Shown piece by piece: positions 41,450 through 51,572 of a DNA stretch of 64,000 nt. The stretch is from an uncultured Gammaproteobacteria bacterium. GTDB lineage: Bacteria; Pseudomonadota; Gammaproteobacteria; PS1; Pseudothioglobaceae. The position numbers and the translations under genes are program-made. Every line of letters begins with the position of its first letter. Position 1 is the first letter of the stretch. The notes under the pieces are model-generated. The model was given only the letters and a program-made list of their open reading frames with translations. It had not been told where the DNA came from and ran no database searches. The stretch spans positions 1 through 64,000 of the forward strand of contig CAJWTP010000001.1 of the NCBI GenBank assembly GCA_913047325.1, in the 5' to 3' direction.

Positions 41450-41554
41450 CCTTTTCATAGTTTAATTGTCTAGTTTCTCTATTAATTTGCCTACAGGTAG
41501 TTTTCCAATCAATTGTACTGCTAAAATTAATCAATCATTTGTATTATAGTTTGA

Positions 41555-42109
41555 ATGAAAGAGTTACGTCGCCAACTACGAGAACGCCGAAAATCAATTA
41601 ATAAGCCTACTCGGAAGGCAAAAGGAAAAAATATCCTTCATCAATGTCAAAAGTATGCCCTTTTTAGGAACGCTAAACATATTGCCATATTTACACCAAA
41701 CGATGGAGAAGTAGAGACTGAAAAAACAATTAATTTTCTCAAAAATCAAGGTTGTAGTGTTTATTTGCCAATACTAGCAGGAGAAAAATTAAGGTTTGCT
41801 AAGATTGGCAAATATTTCAGAAAAAATCGTTTTGGTATTAATGAGCCCATACACACTTCTCTCTTAGGCGCCCATAAAATGGATATTATTTTGATGCCAT
41901 TAGTTGGCTTTGATAAATACAAAAACCGCCTAGGCATGGGTGGTGGTTTCTATGACAAAACACTAGAATTTCAAAAAAAACGCAATAATTACAGAGTGCC
42001 CAAACTTTTTGGTTTGGCTTTTGATTGTCAAGAGGTTGACAAACTCGATGCAAAATATTGGGATGTTCCTGTTGATGGCATTATTACACCAACAAGGTAT
42101 TTACGATAA
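41555..42109 (+). CDS. ygfA: 5-formyltetrahydrofolate cyclo-ligase family protein
   Basis: MPLVGFDKYKNRLGMGGGFYDKTLEF; downstream of 6S RNA. Confidence 0.94.
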   Translation: MKELRRQLRERRKSINKPTRKAKGKNILHQCQKYALFRNAKHIAIFTPNDGEVETEKTINFLKNQGCSVYLPILAGEKLRFAKIGKYFRKNRFGINEPIHTSLLGAHKMDIILMPLVGFDKYKNRLGMGGGFYDKTLEFQKKRNNYRVPKLFGLAFDCQEVDKLDAKYWDVPVDGIITPTRYLR

Positions 42110-42125
42110 TAATTTGCTATAAAAC

Positions 42126-43349
42126 CTATATAGACGACATTGCCCGGGTAATTCTTTTTAATTCATCCTGTGAAATGATAAAAGGCGGCATAGTGTAGAG
42201 TAGTTTTCCATAAGGTCGTAGCCAAACTCCCTCACTAATTAGTCGTTCCTGTGTAGAGAGAATATCTAGCGGTTGCTCAAATTCGACAATACCAATAGCG
42301 CCAATTACCCGGACATCGGAAATAGTTTCTTTAGATTTAAGTGGCAAGAGCTCTTCCTCCAGAATTTTTTCTATTTCGATTACTCTTGTCTGCCAGTCTG
42401 AACTTAAAAGTAAATCTATACTAGCATTCGCGACTGAACTTGACAAAGGATTGCCCATAAAGGTGGGTCCGTGCATCAGTACACCAACGGTTTCTGCTAC
42501 CTTGGCTGTTGCAAGTGCTGCTGACATAGTCATGTAACCACCTGTCAATGATTTACCTAAACATAATATATCTGGTGAAATATCAGCATGTTCACAGCCA
42601 AAAAGTTTTCCTGTTCGGCCAAAGCCTGTGGCAATTTCATCGACAATTAATAACACTTCATAATTGTCACAAAGCTTTCTCGCACCTTTAAGGTATTCAG
42701 GTTCATAAATATTCATACCGCCGGCACCTTGAACTATTGGTTCTAGAATCATTGCGGCTATTCTTTGATGATTTTTCTTCAATATTTTTTCAAGGTCAAG
42801 TAAAGCTTCTGATGTATTCCTTATCGTTGGCCTATTTACAAAGAAATGTTTAGGCAGAACATCAGAGAATAGATGATGCATGCCATTTTCAGGGTCACAG
42901 ACAGCCATCGCGCCAAACGTATCTCCATGGTAACCACCCTTGGGTGTGATAAATCTTGTTTTATCTCTCAATCCCTTGTTGTGCCAATACTGAAGAGCCA
43001 TCTTTAGAGAGACTTCTACAGCAACAGAGCCTGAATCTGCCAAAAAAACTTTATCTAAATTTGCTGGCGTTATTTCAATCAGCTTTTTGCAAAGTTCAAT
43101 AGCTGGCTGATTTGTCAAACCACCAAACATCACATGTGAAACACGGTCAATTTGATCTTTCATTGACTGATTAAGTGTTGGGTTGTTATAGCCATGTATC
43201 ACAGACCACCATGAGCTCATGCCATCAATGACTCGTATATTACCTTTTAAATTGAGATAAACGCCATCAGCTGACTCTACGAGATACGTAGGAACATTAT
43301 TTGGGATTTTGGCATAAGGATGCCAAACATGTTGGTTATCAAAATTCAC
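42126..43349 (-). CDS. bioA: Adenosylmethionine-8-amino-7-oxononanoate aminotransferase
   Basis: HVWHPYA; DGMSSWWSVIHGYNNP; YHGDTFGAMAVCD; DEIATGFGRTGKLF. Confidence 0.96.
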   Translation of the reverse strand: MNFDNQHVWHPYAKIPNNVPTYLVESADGVYLNLKGNIRVIDGMSSWWSVIHGYNNPTLNQSMKDQIDRVSHVMFGGLTNQPAIELCKKLIEITPANLDKVFLADSGSVAVEVSLKMALQYWHNKGLRDKTRFITPKGGYHGDTFGAMAVCDPENGMHHLFSDVLPKHFFVNRPTIRNTSEALLDLEKILKKNHQRIAAMILEPIVQGAGGMNIYEPEYLKGARKLCDNYEVLLIVDEIATGFGRTGKLFGCEHADISPDILCLGKSLTGGYMTMSAALATAKVAETVGVLMHGPTFMGNPLSSSVANASIDLLLSSDWQTRVIEIEKILEEELLPLKSKETISDVRVIGAIGIVEFEQPLDILSTQERLISEGVWLRPYGKLLYTMPPFIISQDELKRITRAMSSI

Positions 43350-44017
43350 TATAAATATTTACCCAGCTCACTCATCGAATCTATCACTAGGTCTGGTCTT
43401 TCATCAGCAATATTATTACCATGATTGTACCCGTATGACATACATATAATGTCAAAACCCGCAGATCTAGAAGCTTTTACATCACTAACTGAGTCCCCAA
43501 TCATCAGACATCCTTCAGGTCTAAGCCCAAAATATTCAGCTCCATATAATAATGGCATAGGATCCGGTTTTCTCTTTGCCAAGGTGTCGCCTGATATAAC
43601 AATTTTAAAGTAATCAATAATCCCTAGCACTTTAAGTAATGGGTGAGTAAATTGTGCCGCTTTATTTGTTACACATCCTAAATAATAACCCTGCAGGCTT
43701 AAATAATCTAAACCTTCTCTTACACCTTCGTAAAGACAAGATCTCTTTGCAGTATTTTCTGCATAAAGATTTAAAAAAATAGGATAAGCCTTGTCAAATA
43801 ATTCTTTGTCTAGTTGGCCTTCAAGTTCACCAGTAATTGCTCGTTCAACCAGTTTAGACACGCCATTACCAACCCAATGACGAACTTTGTCCTCACCTCT
43901 TTTTTCCATGCCAAGCTTTACCGCCATCTCATCAACACAGTATGTAAGGTCTGGAACACTATCAACTAGCGTGCCATCAACATCAATCATGATTAACTTG
44001 GGCTGAAATTTTTTCAT
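43349..44017 (-). CDS. gph: Phosphoglycolate phosphatase (HAD family)
   Basis: MIDVDGTLVDSVPDL; GCVTNKAAQFTHPLL; KRKPDPMPLLYG; IGDSVSDVKASRSAG. Confidence 0.93.
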   Translation of the reverse strand: MKKFQPKLIMIDVDGTLVDSVPDLTYCVDEMAVKLGMEKRGEDKVRHWVGNGVSKLVERAITGELEGQLDKELFDKAYPIFLNLYAENTAKRSCLYEGVREGLDYLSLQGYYLGCVTNKAAQFTHPLLKVLGIIDYFKIVISGDTLAKRKPDPMPLLYGAEYFGLRPEGCLMIGDSVSDVKASRSAGFDIICMSYGYNHGNNIADERPDLVIDSMSELGKYL

Positions 44018-44084
44018 ATTACTTGCTCTTAATTTATGTAGAATTAAAACTTTATTTCGTATTTAAACGGCTGAGATATTTTAT

Positions 44085-44915
44085 ATGCAAAACAAAACAT
44101 TGATTGGATTTATTGGTGCTGGCAATATGGGTTACGCCTTAATTAAGGGTTTAATAAACAGTGGCTACCCCTCTGAAAATATCAAGGCTAGTGATGCCAA
44201 TGAAGAATTATTACAAAAACGAAACGAAGAGTTTGGGATCAATGTTTATATTGATAATGCAGAACTATTAAAAGCTTGTGATGTCATTGTACTTGCTGTT
44301 AAACCGCAGGTACTCAATGAGGTATGCACAGGATTAAGAGATTCAATAAAACCAAACCACCTTGTAATTTCTATCGTTGCTGGAATTAGAGCGAACGACA
44401 TCAACAGATGGCTAGGGGGTGAATTTGCACTTGTACGGTCGATGCCTAATACGCCCGCTCTTATGCAACAAGGTATAACAGGAATGTTTGCAAATAAACT
44501 AGTAAATGATGAACAGAAAACTATTGTTACAACAATACTTTCAACTGTTGGTCAATGTTTTTGGGTTAAAGAAGAAAAACTAATTGATGCTATTACAGCA
44601 ATTTCTGGAAGCGGCCCTGCCTATTTTTTCTTGCTTATGCAATCTATGACTCAGGCAGCAATTGCATTAGGCTTAGACAAGGAAGCAGCAAGCGCTTTAT
44701 CTGTTCAGACAAGTTATGGAGCTAGCATGATGGCTGTCAAAAGCGAAGAAGATCCTCAAACACTTAGAAGAAACGTAACTTCACCCAACGGAACAACTCA
44801 AGCCGCTATAGAATCATTCCAAGATCAAAACTTTGAGGGTATTGTTGCAACCGCTACAAGAGCAGCTTATGACAAAGCGCATGAAATTAGCATAGAACTC
44901 GGTGAGAAGGAGTAA
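44085..44915 (+). CDS. proC: Pyrroline-5-carboxylate reductase
   Basis: IGFIGAGNMGYALIKGL; VRSMPNTPALMQQG; AISGSGPAYFFLLMQ; TSPNGTTQAAI. Confidence 0.97.
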   Translation: MQNKTLIGFIGAGNMGYALIKGLINSGYPSENIKASDANEELLQKRNEEFGINVYIDNAELLKACDVIVLAVKPQVLNEVCTGLRDSIKPNHLVISIVAGIRANDINRWLGGEFALVRSMPNTPALMQQGITGMFANKLVNDEQKTIVTTILSTVGQCFWVKEEKLIDAITAISGSGPAYFFLLMQSMTQAAIALGLDKEAASALSVQTSYGASMMAVKSEEDPQTLRRNVTSPNGTTQAAIESFQDQNFEGIVATATRAAYDKAHEISIELGEKE

Positions 44916-44943
44916 ATCACCAATAATATAGAATATTTGGAAA

Positions 44944-45660
44944 TTAACTCCCCCATAAGAGTTGCATGTTGGCAATCGCCACAAGAGAGGCTGTCTCAGT
45001 TCTTAAAACCCTCTTCCCCAACAAAACCGATTGGAAGCCTGCTCCATTAGCTAGTTCTATTTCCTGACCACTTAAACCCCCTTCAGGGCCAATTAAAATA
45101 GTTGCCATAGAGGTTGGCCTAATATCTGGCAATTTATTAGTTGCCTTATGGTGCAATACAAAACCATTAGGATTCTTAACACTTAGTAGTTCGCTTAGTG
45201 TTTTTTGGGTAGCAACATCAACAACCACCGCTCTACCTGATTGAGCGCATGCGTGATTAGCTATCTTTTGCCAGTGCTCAATTCTTTTGGCGATTTTTTC
45301 ACCTTTCAGTCTAACTACACAACGCTCTGTCTGAAGAGGTATTATCCTATTTACACCAAGCTCAACAGCTTTTTGAATTAAAAAATCCATTTTCTCACCC
45401 TTTGCAATGCCTTGTGCAAGTGTTAAATCTAAACTTGACTCTGAATTATTTTTTTTCTTAGCAATAACTTCTACTTTGCAAGTTTTTTTAACAGTAACAA
45501 TTTTTACTGAGTAATCAAAACCATCACCATTAAACAATGTAATGATGTTGCCAATTGGAAAGCGTAATACCTTTAAGAGGTGATGCTGAGTGTCCTTATC
45601 CAAATCAACCTCGTTACCTACTTTGAATACTTTATTTTGATATAGTCGAATGTTTTTCAT
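44944..45660 (-). CDS. rsmE: 16S rRNA m3U1498 methyltransferase
   Basis: QGIAKGEKMDFLIQKAVELGVNRIIPLQTERCVVRL; ILIGPEGGLSGQEIELA; LGKRVLRTETAS. Confidence 0.95.
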   Translation of the reverse strand: MKNIRLYQNKVFKVGNEVDLDKDTQHHLLKVLRFPIGNIITLFNGDGFDYSVKIVTVKKTCKVEVIAKKKNNSESSLDLTLAQGIAKGEKMDFLIQKAVELGVNRIIPLQTERCVVRLKGEKIAKRIEHWQKIANHACAQSGRAVVVDVATQKTLSELLSVKNPNGFVLHHKATNKLPDIRPTSMATILIGPEGGLSGQEIELANGAGFQSVLLGKRVLRTETASLVAIANMQLLWGS

Positions 45661-45708
45661 GGTATCGTTTTGGCACTGTATTAAGCAAATTTAGATATTA
45701 CAACAAAA

Positions 45709-46926
45709 ATGATACATCAAAAAAGACGACAAGAATTATTAAGAAAATTAGAACGCAACGCAATAGTTATTGTTAGCACTAACAGCGAACAAAAAAGAAA
45801 TGGCGATGTCAACTATCCATTCCGTCCTGACAGTAATTTTTGGTATCTAACGGGCTTTACTGAGCCTGATGCTGTTGCAGTTATTTCGAAAGACAACTAC
45901 GCCATTTTTCTTAGGCCTAAAGATCAAAAAAAAGAAATTTGGGACGGCGAAAGACTTGGCATTGAAATTGCCCCTGAAGAGCTATTAGCCAATAAAGCCT
46001 ACCCCATTGAGAGTTTTTTTGACGAAATTAAAATACTAATTAATAAAGACAAGATTGTATACTTTGACGACTCAAGTACAAACATAATTAATAAATCCAT
46101 TATTTCATCCTTAAATAGCTCTTTCGAACCGTTAAAGCCATATTTATCAGAAATGCGACTTCTAAAAGACCAAGATGAAATAAACAAAATGCAACTTTCA
46201 GCACAATATAGTGCAGAAACACATATGATGGTGATGAAAACGGTAAAGCCTGGGATGTATGAATATCAGGTGGCAGCCATTTTTGATTCAGAATTTACAA
46301 GGCGAAACTCTAGGCATGCCTATCCGCCTATCGTAGCAGGAGGAAACAATGCTTGTGTCCTCCACTATATTGAAAATAACAAAAAACTAAATGACGGCGA
46401 CTTACTCCTTGTTGACGCTGGCTGTGAAATCTCAGGATATGCTTCAGACGTTACACGTACCTTCCCGATAAATGGCAGTTTTAATGACGCGCAAAGGGAA
46501 ATATACGAGATTGTCTTAAATGCACAAAAGTCTGCCATTAACTGCATAAAACCGGGCGAAAAGGTTAACAGGCCGCATGAAATTGCCTGCGATATTATTT
46601 CTAAGGGCCTCACTAAGCTAGGAATCATAAAAGACTCCAGCGGATTAAGGGATTATTACATGCATAACACAGGGCACTGGTTAGGTCTGGACGTGCATGA
46701 TGTTGGCGAATACAAGACTGACGATGATTATCGATGCTTTGAAGAATGCATGGTGATGACAGTTGAACCAGGAATCTATATACGTAAGAATGATAAAATT
46801 GACTCTAAGTACTGGGGAATTGGAGTAAGGATTGAAGATGATATCCTTGTCACTGCTGATGGCTATAAAATTCTCTCAAATTCTGTCGTCAAAGAAATAG
46901 AAGATATAGAACATATAATGAATTAA
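45709..46926 (+). CDS. pepP: Xaa-Pro aminopeptidase
   Basis: FRPDSNFWYLTGFTEPDAV; LLVDAGCEISGYASDVTRTFP; HNTGHWLGLDVHDVG; MTVEPGIYI. Confidence 0.95.
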   Translation: MIHQKRRQELLRKLERNAIVIVSTNSEQKRNGDVNYPFRPDSNFWYLTGFTEPDAVAVISKDNYAIFLRPKDQKKEIWDGERLGIEIAPEELLANKAYPIESFFDEIKILINKDKIVYFDDSSTNIINKSIISSLNSSFEPLKPYLSEMRLLKDQDEINKMQLSAQYSAETHMMVMKTVKPGMYEYQVAAIFDSEFTRRNSRHAYPPIVAGGNNACVLHYIENNKKLNDGDLLLVDAGCEISGYASDVTRTFPINGSFNDAQREIYEIVLNAQKSAINCIKPGEKVNRPHEIACDIISKGLTKLGIIKDSSGLRDYYMHNTGHWLGLDVHDVGEYKTDDDYRCFEECMVMTVEPGIYIRKNDKIDSKYWGIGVRIEDDILVTADGYKILSNSVVKEIEDIEHIMN

Positions 46927-46933
46927 TAAAATC

Positions 46934-47950
46934 ATGAATATACAACAAGCCATAAAATCTGTTATTGCCAAACAAGATTTAAGTGAAGGTCAAATGCATG
47001 ATGTAATGAATAGCATTATGACAGGCCAGACAACTGACGCACAGATTGGCGCCTTCCTAATTGGACTTTCAATGAAAGGAGAAACTATTGAAGAAATAAC
47101 TGCTAGCGCCAAAGTTATGAGAGCTCTTGCAACTCCGGTAGAAATAAATAGTTCCGATTATTTAGTTGATACTTGCGGGACAGGAGGCGATGGCCTAGGA
47201 CTGTTTAATATTTCAACAGCTTCTGCCTTCGTAGTTGCCGCAGCAGGCGGTAAAGTCGCTAAACACGGAAATCGTTCAATCTCTTCAAAATCAGGTAGTG
47301 CTGATGTTCTAGAGTCTGCTGGGGTCAACCTTGATTTAAGCCCAAGAATTATCGGCCAATGCGTTGAAGAAATTGGTGTCGGTTTTATGTTTGCCCCAGC
47401 CCACCATAGTGCAATGAAGCATGCCATTGGTCCTAGAAAAGAGCTAGCAGTTAGAACTATATTTAATGTTTTGGGACCGCTAACAAATCCAGCAAAAGCC
47501 CCTAATCAGGTAATGGGAGTCTACGATAAAAGCTTAATTGAACCTATCGCTAATGTACTTAAAGGTCTTGGTTCTCGTCACGTGATGGTTGTCCACTCTG
47601 CGGATGGTCTTGACGAATTATCTGTCGCTGACAAAACTTATGTAGCAGAATTAAAGGATGGAGTTGTTACAACTTATACAATACACCCAGAAGAATTGGA
47701 TCTCGCCCTGGGAGATTTAAACGACATCAAAGCAGATGACGCTAAAGACTCACTTAATATAATCAAAGATGCTTTTTCCGGGAAGGAAGGAGCAGCAAGA
47801 GATATTATCTCTCTAAATGCAGGTGCTGCAATCTATGTTTGCGGACTAACTGGTTCTCTGAAGCCAGGCATTGAAAAAGCAAGACTAGCACTTTCAGATG
47901 GAAGCGCACAGCAAAAACTTGATGATTATATTAAGACCAGCAATAGCTGA
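46934..47950 (+). CDS. trpD: Anthranilate phosphoribosyltransferase
   Basis: VDTCGTGGDGLGLFNISTASAFVVAAAGGKVAKHGNRSISSKSGSADVLE. Confidence 0.97.
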   Translation: MNIQQAIKSVIAKQDLSEGQMHDVMNSIMTGQTTDAQIGAFLIGLSMKGETIEEITASAKVMRALATPVEINSSDYLVDTCGTGGDGLGLFNISTASAFVVAAAGGKVAKHGNRSISSKSGSADVLESAGVNLDLSPRIIGQCVEEIGVGFMFAPAHHSAMKHAIGPRKELAVRTIFNVLGPLTNPAKAPNQVMGVYDKSLIEPIANVLKGLGSRHVMVVHSADGLDELSVADKTYVAELKDGVVTTYTIHPEELDLALGDLNDIKADDAKDSLNIIKDAFSGKEGAARDIISLNAGAAIYVCGLTGSLKPGIEKARLALSDGSAQQKLDDYIKTSNS

Positions 47951-47957
47951 ATGAGAC

Positions 47958-48500
47958 ATGAATAAAAAAACTAACCTTATTTGGATTGATCTTGAAATGA
48001 CTGGATTAGTTCCTGAAAAAGATGTCATCATTGAAATAGCCACTGTTGTTACAGATGCGGATTTGAATGTTGTAGCAGAAGGACCCTCTATAGCAATCCA
48101 TCAGAGTGATGATTATCTTAATAATATGGACGAGTGGAACACTAATCAACACTCTAAATCTGGCCTAGTAAAGCGAGTTAGAGAAAGTAAAATTACATCA
48201 AAAAAGGCTGAAAAACAGACTATAGATTTCTTAATAGAGTATGTGAGTCCAGGGGTCTCGCCAATGTGTGGAAATTCAATCTGTCAAGATAGAAGATTCC
48301 TATACAACTACATGCCAAATCTTGAAAAATTTTTCCATTACCGTCATATTGATGTATCAACATTAAAAGAGCTGGCCATACGTTGGAAGCCAAAAGTAAT
48401 TTCAACATCAAACAAACAAACGAAGCATTTGGCATTGTCTGATGTTTACGATTCTATAAATGAGCTAAAACACTATCGAGAACATTTTATTGATGCCTGA
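47958..48500 (+). CDS. orn: Oligoribonuclease
   Basis: [47 protein letters not shown]. Confidence 0.97.
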   Translation: MNKKTNLIWIDLEMTGLVPEKDVIIEIATVVTDADLNVVAEGPSIAIHQSDDYLNNMDEWNTNQHSKSGLVKRVRESKITSKKAEKQTIDFLIEYVSPGVSPMCGNSICQDRRFLYNYMPNLEKFFHYRHIDVSTLKELAIRWKPKVISTSNKQTKHLALSDVYDSINELKHYREHFIDA

Positions 48501-49353
48501 AGTAACTTATCTTGCGCCAGCAAAAATTAATCTTTTTTTGCATATCACCTCAAAAAGACCTGATGGCTACCATAACTTACAAACTATTTTCCAGCTTTTA
48601 GATTATGGCGATGAAATTACTTTTCGTTTAAGAAGTGATGGCGAAATTAATCGCGTTTATGGTAATGAATCTATTCCTCCAGAACAAGACTTATTATTGC
48701 AAAGTGCAAACATCTTAAAAAGACACAGTGGAACGGCAGCTGGGATTGATATGGGTATCAATAAAAAAATACCAACAGGTGGTGGTCTTGGAGGCGGTAG
48801 TTCAAATGCTGCAACTGTATTGATTGCACTTAACAAAATATGGAATCTTAAGTTACCTGAAAATGAAATCTTCAAAATTGGACAAACTCTAGGAGCAGAT
48901 GTCCCTGTATTTATCAATGGATATAGTGCTTGGGCTGAAGGAACTGGAGACATATTAACTCCAATGAATTTACCAAGACACTTCTATCTGGTTGTTTCAA
49001 TAAATAAAAAGATATCAACGAAAGAAATTTTCTCTCACAAAGCATTGACAATGTCGCCCGTACAAAGGAAAATACCTGACTTTTCATTACTTTCAAATCT
49101 ACACAACGACTGCTTAGATGCTGCAATCGATTTAGAGAATGATATAAAAGAGGCTTTAAGCTATCTGGACTCGACAAAATGCCATCTTGGTAACGCTAAA
49201 ATGACAGGTAGTGGGTGTTGTGTTTTTGTTGCTTTTGAAAGAAAAAAAGATGCAGTGATAGCAAAAGAAGAATTGCCATCACAATGGTTTGGTTTTGTCG
49301 CGCAAGCGATTGATAAATCACCGTCACACAATTGGGATGTCGCCAAGCGGTAA
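48493..49353 (+). CDS. ispE: 4-diphosphocytidyl-2-C-methyl-D-erythritol kinase; 3' end overlaps tRNA-Gln
   Basis: [63 protein letters not shown]. Confidence 0.96.
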   Translation: MPEVTYLAPAKINLFLHITSKRPDGYHNLQTIFQLLDYGDEITFRLRSDGEINRVYGNESIPPEQDLLLQSANILKRHSGTAAGIDMGINKKIPTGGGLGGGSSNAATVLIALNKIWNLKLPENEIFKIGQTLGADVPVFINGYSAWAEGTGDILTPMNLPRHFYLVVSINKKISTKEIFSHKALTMSPVQRKIPDFSLLSNLHNDCLDAAIDLENDIKEALSYLDSTKCHLGNAKMTGSGCCVFVAFERKKDAVIAKEELPSQWFGFVAQAIDKSPSHNWDVAKR

Positions 49354-49407
49354 GGCAACGGGTTTTGATCCCGTCATGCGCAGGTTCAAATCCTGCCATC
49401 CCAGCCA
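49333..49407 (+). tRNA. tRNA-Gln(UUG)
   Basis: TGGGATGTCGCCAAGCGGTAAGGCAACGGGTTTTGATCCCGTCATGCGCAGGTTCAAATCCTGCCATCCCAGCCA; anticodon TTG, CCA encoded. Confidence 0.95.
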
Positions 49408-49488
49408 TCTTCTTTATTAAATAAACATTAAATCCTTATCGGGTAAACTATATTTATATTATTTATGAATTTTTATTAAGCATCTATC

Positions 49489-49968
49489 ATGAGTGAAAAA
49501 TTTTATCAATTCAATATTAATCAACTTAATGGTGAAGAGATTTCATTTAATAAACTCAAAGGAAAGGTAGTTCTAGTCGTTAATACAGCAAGTAAATGTG
49601 GTCTAACCTATCATTACACAGGACTAGAGAAGCTTTATCAGGAATACAAAGACACTGGGTTTGTAATAATTGGCTTTCCTTGTAATCAATTTGGCAAACA
49701 AGAGCCAGGGACTTCAGAAGAAATACAAGATTTTTGTAGCCATAATTATGATGTCACCTTCCCTTTGTCTGAAAAGATTGAAGTCAATGGCCCAGATGCG
49801 CACCCTCTTTATAAATATTTAAAAAAAGAATTAAAGGGCAAATTAAATGACAGTATCAAATGGAATTTTACGAAATTTCTAATTGATCGTAATGGTATGC
49901 CTTTCAAACGCTTTGGCTCGACAGTTGAGCCTGAAGATATAAGACCATTCATTGATGAACTGACATAA
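49489..49968 (+). CDS. Glutathione peroxidase family protein
   Basis: VVLVVNTASKCGLTYHYTGLEKLYQEY; GFPCNQFGKQEPG; KWNFTKFLIDRNG. Confidence 0.95.
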   Translation: MSEKFYQFNINQLNGEEISFNKLKGKVVLVVNTASKCGLTYHYTGLEKLYQEYKDTGFVIIGFPCNQFGKQEPGTSEEIQDFCSHNYDVTFPLSEKIEVNGPDAHPLYKYLKKELKGKLNDSIKWNFTKFLIDRNGMPFKRFGSTVEPEDIRPFIDELT

Positions 49969-50021
49969 CTCACCTCTGCCGAAAGCAAATTCCTATCCCT
50001 TTAACTAAAACTTATATAGTA

Positions 50022-50438
50022 ATGAAAAGCAAAGAACTTACTTTTTTCAAAGTCTTTTTTATAACTGCATCTTTATGGAATTTAATAGGTGCATTTTTCG
50101 GTTATTTCAACACCGCCTATACTTTTAACGGCTTTTTTGACAGAGAATTAACAGACCCTCTATTTTATGCCATTTATCAAGGTACTTGGGGAACAACACT
50201 TGTATATTTTATAGGTTACGCAATTGTTGCTTACAACCCTCTAAAACACTACGGTATTGTAATTGTTGGCGGAATCGGCAAAGTTGGTTTTGCAATTTCC
50301 TTATTTAAGCTTTACCTGTCGGGACTCGCCAATTCTGTTGTATTCATTGTAATCATAGGCGATCTCATTTTTTCACTCTTTTTCGTGTATTATTTTTTCC
50401 GATTGTACGATGTAAACAAAAAGATAATTAATCAATGA
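50022..50438 (+). CDS. Small four-TM membrane protein of unknown function
   Basis: Intact 138-aa ORF with about four hydrophobic segments; no family recognised. Confidence 0.7.
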   Translation: MKSKELTFFKVFFITASLWNLIGAFFGYFNTAYTFNGFFDRELTDPLFYAIYQGTWGTTLVYFIGYAIVAYNPLKHYGIVIVGGIGKVGFAISLFKLYLSGLANSVVFIVIIGDLIFSLFFVYYFFRLYDVNKKIINQ

Positions 50439-50518
50439 AAATTATTTCAAAAAAACTATTATGTTTAATAGGATGATTTCTTTGTATAATTGGCATCAAA
50501 TAGCATAGACTCAACATA

Positions 50519-51481
50519 ATGTCATTAGATAAAATCAAGATTTTTAGTGGAAACGCCAATCCGCATCTGTCTAGTGAGATTATTGCTAGTCTGAAAATTA
50601 GCCAGAGCAAAGCCTTTGTTGGCAAGTTTAGCGATGGCGAATCACAAGTTGAGATATTGGACAACGTTCGTGGTTGTGACGTCTTTGTTATTCAACCAAC
50701 TTGCAGACCATCACCAGCCGAGACACTTATGGAGCTTCTAATAATGGTGGACGCGCTTAAGCGCTCATCAGCTGGTCGAATTACAGCAGTAGTCCCTTAT
50801 CTAGGTTACTCACGACAAGATAGACGGTCTCGTCTAACCCGAGTACCAATAACAGCAAGGCTTGTTGCTCAAATGATAGAGACATCAGGTGTAAACCGTA
50901 TTTTAACGATGGATTTACATGCCGACCAAATACAAGGTTTTTTTAATATTCCTATTGACAATATATACGCTCAACCTGTTCTGGTTCAAGATATTTTAGC
51001 TTGCAACTATAAAGACATAGTCGTCGTCTCACCGGATGTTGGCGGGGTTGCAAGAGCTAGAGCTGCAGCAAAAAGAATTAATGATGCCGACCTTGCCATT
51101 ATCGATAAAAGACGTCCGGAACCTAATTTAGTTAAAGTGATGAATGTAATTGGTGATGTGTCCGGTCGTACTTGTATCATAATAGATGATATGGTTGATA
51201 CTGCCGGAACACTTTGTCAGGCAGCAGATATATTGAAGGAGAAAGGTGCAAACAAGGTTGTAGCATACGCTACACACGCAGTTCTATCTGGGGCTGCTGT
51301 AGAAAATATCGCTAATTCTTCTCTGAATGAGCTTGTCGTCACTAATACAATACCTTTGAATGACGAAGCAACAGCATGTTCAAAAATTAGACAATTATCA
51401 ATTGCTCAAACACTTGCAGATGTTATAAGAAGAATCAGTAATGAGCAGTCAATTAGTTCAATTTTTGCAGACTCGAAGTAA
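50519..51481 (+). CDS. prs: Ribose-phosphate pyrophosphokinase
   Basis: [53 protein letters not shown]. Confidence 0.97.
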   Translation: MSLDKIKIFSGNANPHLSSEIIASLKISQSKAFVGKFSDGESQVEILDNVRGCDVFVIQPTCRPSPAETLMELLIMVDALKRSSAGRITAVVPYLGYSRQDRRSRLTRVPITARLVAQMIETSGVNRILTMDLHADQIQGFFNIPIDNIYAQPVLVQDILACNYKDIVVVSPDVGGVARARAAAKRINDADLAIIDKRRPEPNLVKVMNVIGDVSGRTCIIIDDMVDTAGTLCQAADILKEKGANKVVAYATHAVLSGAAVENIANSSLNELVVTNTIPLNDEATACSKIRQLSIAQTLADVIRRISNEQSISSIFADSK

Positions 51482-51572
51482 CCACAATACCACACTAAGA
51501 TACTGATTTAAAATAAAAACAGCCAGTCGAGTTATGTATAATTCTCTCTTTGTTTTGTAAAAAACTTCAATT

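Noticed and set aside
41349-41534. 61-aa minus-strand ORF in the track
   Set aside because: Lies antisense to the 6S RNA candidate and has no protein-like features.
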